Below, in pieces: positions 1-4,515 of a DNA stretch of 12,644 nucleotides; within the stretch, counting starts at the first letter, position 1, and each line of letters opens with the position of its first letter. Made by a program: the position numbers and the translations under genes. Origin of the DNA: Campylobacterales bacterium (GTDB lineage Bacteria; Campylobacterota; Campylobacteria; Campylobacterales; QNZT01); the NCBI GenBank assembly GCA_027081495.1, contig JALWKJ010000186.1, positions 1-12,644 of the forward strand, written 5' to 3'. Below the pieces are notes generated by a model. That model saw only the letters and a program-made list of their open reading frames with translations, was not told the origin of the DNA and ran no database searches.

Positions 1-1
1 C

Positions 2-724
2 ATCTGTCTCTCTTTCGACGATAAAAAACGAGATTACGGATATCTCTGCCTGCCGTTTGCGATATCCGACGATCTGACATTGATAATATCGATCGTAACA
101 AAAGACGAAAACGAGAAAAAAAGAGTCGATTCTCTTCCCTATTTCATAGCCGATTATATAAATACGGCTCGAAGCGAAATAGTAAGCGTAAGACTCAACC
201 AAATCCTAAAAGAGTCGGCAAGGCGAGATCAGTTAACGGGATTGTATAACAGAAAATTTCTTGACGAATTTGTCGAAAAATCGATTCCTCAGGCAAAAAG
301 AGCCGGCACTACATACGGCGTGCTGATGCTCGACATAGATCATTTTAAATCGATAAACGATACATACGGACACGATATCGGAGATGAAGCGATCAGGACA
401 ATTTCAAAAGTGATCAAAGAAAATATTAGAGAATCGGATGTCGCTATAAGATTCGGCGGCGAAGAATTTTTGGTACTTTTGTATAACTGCGACGAAAAAT
501 ACATAGCGGAAGTGGCGATGAAAATAGGCAAAAACTTTTCAAAACAGAAAATCAAAGCAAAAGATGCCGCTTTCACAAAAACCCTAAGCGTCGGAGCCTC
601 GATATACCCGATCGACAGCGACGATATATATACTTGTATAAAATTTGCCGACATAGCCCTTTACAGCGCCAAAAATAGCGGTCGAAACAAGGCGGTTAGA
701 TTCGAAGCGGCTCTGCACGGATAA
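2..724 (+). CDS. GGDEF-domain diguanylate cyclase, 5' end outside the window
   Basis: Likely makes the second messenger cyclic di-GMP from two GTP. The frame is open from base 2, so the gene starts before the window; a TTG at 80 lies inside an unbroken frame and is unlikely to be the start. About 65 visible N-terminal residues read as the tail of a sensor or linker region, followed by the usual linker motif RRDQLTGLYNR. The GGDEF domain then shows the metal and substrate motif LMLDIDHFKSIND, the signature GGEEF near base 450, and a late SVGAS motif. An RxxD sequence (RESD) sits exactly five residues before GGEEF, the canonical inhibitory site for product feedback, so the enzyme looks active and self-limiting. 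No EAL domain follows. The input signal cannot be judged because the N-terminus is missing. A terminator-like hairpin follows the stop. Confidence 0.93.
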   Translation: MCLSFDDKKRDYGYLCLPFAISDDLTLIISIVTKDENEKKRVDSLPYFIADYINTARSEIVSVRLNQILKESARRDQLTGLYNRKFLDEFVEKSIPQAKRAGTTYGVLMLDIDHFKSINDTYGHDIGDEAIRTISKVIKENIRESDVAIRFGGEEFLVLLYNCDEKYIAEVAMKIGKNFSKQKIKAKDAAFTKTLSVGASIYPIDSDDIYTCIKFADIALYSAKNSGRNKAVRFEAALHG

Positions 725-747
725 TCGCCTTTTATACTTATGGTAAC

Positions 748-785
748 AACTATAAACTTTTACGATAAAAGATAGTTTTTTATTA
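748..785 (+). terminator. AT-rich intrinsic terminator-like hairpin after the GGDEF gene
   Basis: AACTAT (748-753) pairs with ATAGTT (772-777) and CTTTT (757-761) with AAAAG (767-771), leaving a five-base loop ACGAT and a three-base bulge. A run of T follows from 776. The stem has only a few G:C pairs, so it may be weak, but its place 24 bp after the stop fits a terminator. Confidence 0.55.
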
Positions 786-854
786 CTTTTTTACTACCGA
801 AGGTTAAAAATTTGTCGATACTAAGTTATCCACAAAATAACAAAGGAGTAAAAA

Positions 855-980
855 ATGGTTATATTTTTAAAAGAGTTAATAGATAGGTTTTTCAATGTAG
901 AAAGTTATAAATCGGTTTATACTTTTGCGCCCGGTATGCATAAAGGCTCAAAAGAGTACGAATACCTTTTTGGAACATAA
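855..980 (+). CDS. Hypothetical 41-residue small protein
   Basis: A short frame with ATG at 855, stop TAA at 978-980 and a strong Shine-Dalgarno sequence AAAGGAG at 842-848 with six bases of spacing. The product begins MVIFLKELIDRFFNVES and ends KEYEYLFGT. The N-terminal half could form one amphipathic helix (MVIFLKELIDRFF), with no clear signal peptide or full membrane span. I do not recognise the family. It stands alone between the GGDEF gene terminator and the RAYT region, with no partner gene to suggest a role. The ribosome binding site is the main evidence that it is translated; its small size leaves doubt. Confidence 0.45.
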   Translation: MVIFLKELIDRFFNVESYKSVYTFAPGMHKGSKEYEYLFGT

Positions 981-1113
981 GCGGGGAGTAAATTCTCCCG
1001 GCCGGTAAATCTACAATCTCTTAAATCAAATCACCTTTTTTCTTATCGAATCCTCTAAAATGACGCTTCGCAAACGGCTATATTTTAGGTCGTAGAGGGA
1101 AATTTATAAGCAA
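981..1113. other. Non-coding stretch with a small hairpin
   Basis: No convincing gene. GGGAG (984-988) pairs with CTCCC (995-999) across a six-base loop just after the small ORF. No T-run follows directly, so it is a weak terminator candidate. The rest is AT-rich sequence leading to the promoter at 1114. Confidence 0.4.
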
Positions 1114-1122
1114 TGCTATAAT
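1114..1122 (+). promoter_or_regulatory. Extended -10 promoter (TGC-TATAAT)
   Basis: TGCTATAAT at 1114-1122 is a perfect -10 hexamer with the TGn extension. No clear -35 box is visible, which is common for sigma-70 promoters in Campylobacterota. Transcription would start near 1129 and run through about 200 bases of structured leader into the transposase gene at 1327, so it is the best promoter candidate for that gene. Confidence 0.55.
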
Positions 1123-1207
1123 ATGATAAAAAAGGCAAAAAACACAACATAATTTGTGAGAAGTGACAAGCTTTCGTCTCTCATGAAGTTGACTTGTATT
1201 AAGAACA

Positions 1208-1243
1208 TGCAACCAATATTCGGGAGAAGTATTTTGGGTTGCA
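1208..1243 (+). other. Imperfect hairpin in the leader of the transposase gene
   Basis: GCAACC and AATA at the left pair with TATT and GGTTGC at the right, with one or two bulged bases and a loop around TTCGGGAGAAG. Together with TGAGA...TCTCA just upstream it suggests a folded 5' leader. I recognise no riboswitch or known RNA family. Confidence 0.3.
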
Positions 1244-1270
1244 GCGGGAGATTTACAGGTGATAGTAAAC

Positions 1271-1311
1271 GGAATCGGAGGCTTTAGCCCCGAACAAAGC
1301 CTTCCGATTCC
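1271..1311. repeat. REP-like palindrome upstream of the RAYT gene
   Basis: A 41-base imperfect palindrome. The left arm GGAATCGGAGGCTTT pairs with the right arm AAAGCCTTCCGATTCC with one bulged base, leaving a loop AGCCCCGAAC. Bases 1275-1297 recur exactly, in inverse orientation, at 1866-1888 after the transposase gene. Palindromes of this size beside a RAYT gene are the expected REP substrates. The hairpin ends just before the gene's Shine-Dalgarno sequence at 1312-1318, so it could influence translation. Confidence 0.7.
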
Positions 1312-1326
1312 AAAAGGATCAATACA

Positions 1327-1851
1327 ATGCACAAAATGAACTATTCACACCCAATTCATATCAATGCAGTAGGCAGTTACCAATTTATCACTTTCAGAAC
1401 AAAAGAAAGCCTGGATAGTTATTTGAAAAAACTTTATGCAAGTAAAGAAACAGAAAAAATCAAACAGTATAAAATGGATATACATCTTGATACTTCAAAA
1501 AAAGGTGCATTGCTCTACGGTAGCCTGTTGAAAGAGATTAAAGATTACTATTTAGGTTATAATGAAAATATTTTTGAAATCGAGGCGTTGAGTATAATGC
1601 CAAATCATATTCATATCCTATTGAAACAAAATGACAATCTCAGTAATATTGTGCGTATATTGAAAGGTGGATCTGCGCATATTATCAACAAAAGTTTAGG
1701 TCGGCATGGTTCTATTTGGTCAAGAGATTACTATGACAAAGCAATAAGGGATGAAAAACATTTTCAGATTATTTACAAGTACATCAAATATAATGCGATA
1801 AAAGCAGGCTTAGATGATGCTAAGGATCGTTTTTATGGTAAATATGAATAA
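1327..1851 (+). CDS. REP-associated tyrosine transposase (RAYT, IS200-like Y1 family)
   Basis: A 174-residue single-domain HUH nuclease of the Y1 transposase superfamily, which nicks single-stranded DNA at REP hairpins through a covalent phosphotyrosine. The HUH motif is visible as MPNHIHILL with His94 and His96. The family's C-terminal block appears as WSRDYYDKAIRDEKHF followed by YIKYNAIKAGL, where Tyr152 fits the catalytic position (Tyr155 is an alternative). Length is normal, with no frameshift, so it may be functional. ATG 1327 has AAAAGGA at 1312-1318 with eight bases of spacing; a second ATG at 1336 is less well placed. Inverted REP-like sequences flank the gene. Base composition is more AT-rich than the metabolic genes to the right, consistent with an acquired element. 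RAYT genes usually do not move as insertion sequences but are tied to REP spread. Confidence 0.9.
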   Translation: MHKMNYSHPIHINAVGSYQFITFRTKESLDSYLKKLYASKETEKIKQYKMDIHLDTSKKGALLYGSLLKEIKDYYLGYNENIFEIEALSIMPNHIHILLKQNDNLSNIVRILKGGSAHIINKSLGRHGSIWSRDYYDKAIRDEKHFQIIYKYIKYNAIKAGLDDAKDRFYGKYE

Positions 1852-1865
1852 CTCTGCCTCCGTTG

Positions 1866-1892
1866 TTGTTCGGGGCTAAAGCCTCCGACTCC
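1866..1892. repeat. REP-like inverted copy downstream of the RAYT gene
   Basis: Bases 1866-1888 are the exact reverse complement of 1275-1297, and the match extends to 1892 with one mismatch, giving 26 of 27. Unlike the upstream copy it has no matching second arm, so it is a half unit. The pair brackets the transposase gene as an inverted repeat of about 620 bp outer span. Confidence 0.75.
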
Positions 1893-1955
1893 AAAAATAA
1901 TGAACATATAAAGGAAATGTTATCCAATCCATCAAAATCATAAAAGTTCTAAATA

Positions 1956-1988
1956 ATATGTCGAAAGAAGAGAGAAATTTCGACATAT
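1956..1988. repeat. Inverted repeat 1 of 3 (11-bp perfect arms)
   Basis: ATATGTCGAAA (1956-1966) is perfectly inverted at 1978-1988 with an 11-base purine-rich loop. It is the first of three successive inverted repeats with TATGT/ACATA outer ends. They may be operators for a dimeric regulator or RNA hairpins; no T-run follows. Confidence 0.6.
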
Positions 1989-1995
1989 CGCATTG

Positions 1996-2030
1996 GATAT
2001 GTTAGAAAAACACGAAAAAGTTAACATATC
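1996..2030. repeat. Inverted repeat 2 of 3 (9-bp perfect arms)
   Basis: GATATGTTA (1996-2004) is perfectly inverted at 2022-2030 with a 17-base loop. The TATGT/ACATA ends match those of the first and third repeats. Confidence 0.55.
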
Positions 2031-2038
2031 AAACTTTC

Positions 2039-2069
2039 TATGTTGTAAAAATGCAAAAAATACAACATA
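2039..2069. repeat. Inverted repeat 3 of 3 (9-bp perfect arms)
   Basis: TATGTTGTA (2039-2047) is perfectly inverted at 2061-2069 with a 13-base A-rich loop. A run of A follows at 2071-2078, which on the minus strand is a T-run before the stem rather than after it, so a terminator reading is not supported in that direction. Confidence 0.55.
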
Positions 2070-2124
2070 TTAAAAAAAATGGCTTGATGATATACCCGTC
2101 CTAAAAAGTGTTGCAAATCATAGA

Positions 2125-2216
2125 AATCTACTTCTCGTCATAATGCAGCTTCAATCCTTCTTGCGTCATGACAAATCCGCTTATAAATATCTTTCCTTCA
2201 TGAACTTTTTTATGAT
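2125..2216 (-). pseudogene. Duplicated 3' end of mutS (92-bp copy)
   Basis: This segment matches 4424-4515, the stop codon and last 29 codons or so of the mutS-HNH gene, at 91 of 92 positions (the single difference is at 2154 versus 4453). It encodes the tail KKVHEGKIFISGFVMTQEG and onward, without the HNH core. Reading upstream on the minus strand, an open frame continues into unrelated sequence to about 2337, starting at a GTG inside a REP-like hairpin with no ribosome binding site. I therefore treat it as a duplicated fragment rather than a gene. The copy lies in the same orientation as mutS and forms one side of a direct repeat around the cas1-cas2 pair. Confidence 0.9.
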
Positions 2217-2253
2217 ATATCCTTACAAGAAAGAATTTCAGCTTTTGGATAAA

Positions 2254-2268
2254 GTTGCCCACAGAATA
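2254..2268. repeat. REP-like half unit (TTGCCCACAGAATA)
   Basis: TTGCCCACAGAATA at 2255-2268 recurs as TTGCCCACGGAATA at 2330-2343, 75 bases away, with one difference. This copy lacks the palindromic partner arm found in the second one. Confidence 0.4.
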
Positions 2269-2319
2269 TAAAATAAAAACAATGAGTAAGAAAATATGTG
2301 CAGTAGTCTCGAAATAACC

Positions 2320-2343
2320 TCCGCGGGACTTGCCCACGGAATA
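2320..2343. repeat. REP-like hairpin with GGGAC-TTGCCC core
   Basis: TCCGCGGG (2320-2327) pairs with CCCACGGA (2333-2340) with one C-A mismatch and a loop ACTTG. It is GC-rich against an AT-rich background, typical of REP elements. A hexamer AATAAC lies on each side (2313-2318 and 2340-2345). Its sequence differs from the palindrome at 1271, so it is a separate repeat family. Confidence 0.5.
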
Positions 2344-2754
2344 ACATTATTTTAGCACTTTTTCCCTGTATCGCAAAATTTGAAGCATTTGACAGTGGCG
2401 ATGTTAAGGAACTTCGCTAAAAAGTTGGCAACTCTTGCACAAAAAGCCGATTTGACAATTTTCGGTATTATATAAAAATCTGCTTTAGTATCCACTTTAT
2501 ACTGTTTTTAACAGGTTTTATTATTTGAGGGCGCAACGGCAAAAATGGGGAGTTGCTAAATTTTAGGTTTGTTTCAGTTCATGAAGTACTTAGAGAAGGG
2601 ATTTGTTTTTTGAATTTTTTCTGAAAGTTGGTGACTTTGAGCTTCTTAAAAGTTATATTTTATTTGCTTCTATAGGGTAAATATACTTTTGTGCATAAAA
2701 AGTGAAAACGGTTTAATTTTCTAAAAAAGCGCTTAGTAAAAAAGTCGGCAACTC
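2344..2754. other. Non-coding AT-rich region downstream of cas2
   Basis: No reading frame with gene-like features on either strand and no CRISPR array. It lies directly after cas2, where a leader and array often sit. It contains a similar 24-nt sequence at each end (2412-2435 and 2732-2755), a short hairpin CTGTT-TTT-AACAG near 2500-2520, and TATAAT on the minus strand near 2466-2474. These may be remains of a lost array or regulatory DNA. Confidence 0.45.
2412..2435 (+). repeat. Copy A of a 24-nt near-direct repeat
   Basis: Matches 2732-2755 at about 20 of 24 positions, with the shared core GGCAACTCT preceded by AAAAAGT. It contains the dyad AGTTGGCAACT. Two copies 320 bases apart do not make a CRISPR array. 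Confidence 0.4.
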
Positions 2755-2755
2755 T
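2732..2755 (+). repeat. Copy B of a 24-nt near-direct repeat
   Basis: The second copy; its last base is the final base of the cas2 stop codon on the opposite strand. The core GGCAACTCT is exact, and four differences from copy A lie in the left part. Confidence 0.4.
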
Positions 2756-3045
2756 CATGAAGTAAAGTAAACACTCTCTATCGTAAAGGGGTCGTCTTCC
2801 GTTTCGCCGATGGCGTGTGAGTTTTGAACACAATTTTTACAAAGAGCGTATATGCGTACCGAGTCTCTTTTGGGATCGATCTCTTTTTTGATTTGCCTGA
2901 TGATCTGCTCTTTTGTCTGTCTGTTTTTGAAAGTACACTCAAAAACGGACTTGTTTACACGGTCTCCATAACCCTCCAATATGTCGCTGACAATTTTGCG
3001 GGTTTTGTTGCGAACAATATCATAGACGATGAGATAACGAGACAT
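2755..3045 (-). CDS. cas2: CRISPR-associated protein Cas2
   Basis: A 96-residue Cas2, the small dimeric partner that holds two Cas1 dimers in the spacer integration complex. The N-terminal strand YLIVYDI carries the conserved Asp, followed by the family pattern RKIVSDILEGYGDRVNKSVFEC and later DSVRIYALCKNC; length is normal. The ATG at 3045-3043 overlaps the TGA of cas1 (3047-3045) as TGATG, indicating translational coupling. A TTG one codon earlier is possible but less likely. Since cas1 now stops early inside an inserted element, ribosomes would no longer reach this junction by coupling, so cas2 expression may be reduced. No Cas effector gene is nearby. Confidence 0.93.
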   Translation of the reverse strand: MSRYLIVYDIVRNKTRKIVSDILEGYGDRVNKSVFECTFKNRQTKEQIIRQIKKEIDPKRDSVRIYALCKNCVQNSHAIGETEDDPFTIESVYFTS

Positions 3046-3261
3046 CAATACCTACCTACAAATCCGCGGTAAGCTGCCACGCCCTTGACGGCGCGAGAAA
3101 GCAAATACGCCTGTTGCGAGATAATGTGATCGATTTCAACCGAAGCATTTTTGTAACTAGTTTTAGAGGCGAGTTTTTCAATAACTTTGGCGGCGATGCG
3201 TTTACGGGAAAATGTATCAAGCAAACCTTCTTCATCGAGTTTGAGCGGCTCTTTTTGGTTA

Positions 3262-3293
3262 TCACCGCACCAACAAATATTCTTAAATTTTGA
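3262..3293 (+). repeat. Left terminal inverted repeat of the MITE
   Basis: 32 bases beginning TCACCGCACC; the reverse complement of 3496-3527 except for one base near its inner end. Confidence 0.93.
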
Positions 3294-3495
3294 GAGTACG
3301 GGAAGGAGTGAGATATGTGTTTAAAAAGCTGTAGGACTAACTAGTTAATTCAAAGTTTTTTAGACGCATAGATCGCTTCTTCCCGTACTCCCCGAAGGGT
3401 GCGGTGCTTTTGTCCATACTCTTCGTTAGATTTTCTTGCATTAGCTAAGGCTAGTGCTTCAAAAATCCGCCTTGATTATGAACAAAATCACCGCA

Positions 3496-3527
3496 TCAAA
3501 AATTAAGAATATTTGTTGGTGCGGTGA
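3496..3527 (-). repeat. Right terminal inverted repeat of the MITE
   Basis: 32 bases ending GGTGCGGTGA, mirror of the left end. The stop codon that ends the truncated Cas1 frame lies at its inner edge. Confidence 0.93.
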
Positions 3528-4306
3528 TAAACATGCGTAAAATCGTCCTATCCACGACAAAGGTGCGAAACTCTTCAATGAGATCGTAAACCAGCGTGGG
3601 ACGATTTTCTTGAGGGGCATGTAGAAAGGAGATGTGCAAACTTAACCCAGCGCGCAATGCATGATAGTGGACGCGACCGTATAAAATGGCGTAACCATAG
3701 TTAAGCGAAGCGTTGACGATATCCGCTGCGCCTTTTGTGCGACGACCTTCAAATGCGACTTTGTTCTGAAGCATTTGAGCGACCGCCTGCCAGTAAAAAT
3801 TTGAGATGTGCCCTTCGTAGCCCATAAGTTCACTATTTGTACGAGCTTTGGTAATCATCTCTTTTTGAATACGGCGCATTTGTATAACGGTGTCGTCGAA
3901 GTGTTTGTGATACTTGTTCATATAACGCAAATAATTGATCTGATTTTTGGTTTTGGCGCGAAGAAAGGCTTTGGCAAATCGCATTTGTACGGGTGTGCCA
4001 AGTAGTTCCAGCTGGAGACGACTCATCTTTACAAGCGTGCTTTTTTGGCTAGAGAGCTGTGAAAGAGGCTCTTTGAGACTTCGGTCAAAAAAGTCTATGC
4101 TTATGCCTAGTCGCGCGCAAACGGCGATAAAATCGGAGCTGATCGACACGCTACCCGCCGCGACGATAACCCTCTCACAATAACTCTGGGGAATAGAAAG
4201 GAGAGTTTTGCGCTGTTTTTTTACAACAAAACGCCCCTTGGCTATACCCACGACGGCGCCGGGTTCATTGATAAAAAGCGTTGACGGCGTATGCGGCATG
4301 AAGAAA

Positions 4307-4351
4307 ACCTAAACTTTTTTGAATATTTTAACATAAAAAAATATTTTAGGT
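4307..4351. promoter_or_regulatory. Inverted repeat and likely promoter region upstream of cas1
   Basis: ACCTAAA (4307-4313) is inverted at 4345-4351 and, within it, AATATTTT (4322-4329) at 4338-4345, giving one long AT-rich dyad just before the cas1 ATG. On the minus strand it includes TTAAAAT, a possible -10 box. It could be an operator for the cas pair or a bidirectional terminator between mutS and cas1; the sequence alone does not decide. Confidence 0.4.
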
Positions 4352-4423
4352 AAGTGGGCGCTTTGATTCCTCTTTTTTTGCAATCATTTAACAAAATATT
4401 ATTTTATCGTCTATCGCTTCGAC

Positions 4424-4515
4424 AATCTACTTCTCGTCATAATGCAGCTTCAGTCCTTCTTGCGTCATGACAAATCCGCTTATAAATATCTTTCCTTCAT
4501 GAACTTTTTTATGAT
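4424..4515. repeat. Direct repeat, original copy at the 3' end of mutS
   Basis: Matches 2125-2216 at 91 of 92 positions in the same orientation; the two copies are offset by 2299 bp. This copy is continuous with the full mutS frame, so it is the parent. Confidence 0.93.

Larger units (their letters stand above)
3262..3527. mobile_element. 266-bp MITE-like element inserted in cas1 (TA target duplication)
   Basis: Bounded by 32-bp terminal inverted repeats (3262-3293 and 3496-3527) that match at 31 of 32 positions and begin TCACCGCACCAAC. Each end abuts a TA dinucleotide (3260-3261 and 3528-3529), and removing one TA with the element restores cas1. There is no transposase frame inside, so it would be moved in trans. 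TA duplication with long terminal repeats points to the IS630/Tc1/mariner group, an inference. Inside, a 12-bp inverted repeat (GAGTACGGGAAG at 3294-3305, inverse at 3379-3390) brackets a palindrome TAACTAGTTA, and an extra TCACCGCA lies at 3488-3495 beside the right end. Confidence 0.92.
3045..4299 (-). pseudogene. cas1: cas1, CRISPR integrase, interrupted by a MITE-like insertion
   Basis: Cas1 is the metal-dependent integrase that inserts new spacers. From ATG 4299 the frame runs 257 Cas1 codons to ...RTILRMF, then 10 foreign codons (ITAPTNILNF) and a stop at about 3496. The remaining C-terminal 71 codons (NQKEPLKLDEEGLL to AYRGFVGRY) lie at 3260-3045 beyond the insertion. Deleting 3262-3527 and one TA gives a continuous 328-codon frame, the normal family length. 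The catalytic residues are all in the first part: Glu162 (GYEGHISNFYW), His227 (FLHAP) and Asp239 (VYDLIEEFR). The truncated product would keep the active site but lose the C-terminal helices, so it is probably non-functional. The reading frame is otherwise clean, so the break looks recent. The subtype cannot be set from the window. AGG eight bases before the ATG is a weak ribosome binding site. Confidence 0.93.

Noticed and set aside
1078..1332. Minus-strand frame opposite the transposase leader
   Set aside because: It runs through the REP palindrome, has no family resemblance and lies opposite the leader of an identified gene.
1133..2071. Similarity of 1133-1152 to 2052-2071 (about 17/20) as element ends
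   Set aside because: Both are A-rich and short, so the match is not convincing beyond base composition.
1956..2075. Possible small gene: MSKEERNFDISHW in one frame and FRHIALDMLEKHEKVNISNF in another
   Set aside because: The two pieces would need a frameshift to join, no ribosome binding site is seen, and the inverted repeats account for the sequence better.
2128..2337. Minus-strand 69-codon frame ending in the MutS tail
   Set aside because: Its 3' part is the duplicated mutS end and its start is a GTG inside a REP-like hairpin with no ribosome binding site. It is an accidental fusion.
2344..2754. CRISPR array after cas2
   Set aside because: No regularly spaced repeats; only two diverged copies of a 24-nt sequence 320 bases apart.
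3056..3265. Minus-strand frame starting in the MITE end and running over the cas1 3' part
   Set aside because: It reads the cas1 tail in the wrong frame; the correct frame gives NQKEPLKLDEEGLL and onward, a good Cas1 C-terminus.
4427..4515. mutS truncated or frameshifted by the duplication
   Set aside because: The full frame keeps a complete HNH domain and normal end; only the left copy is a fragment.
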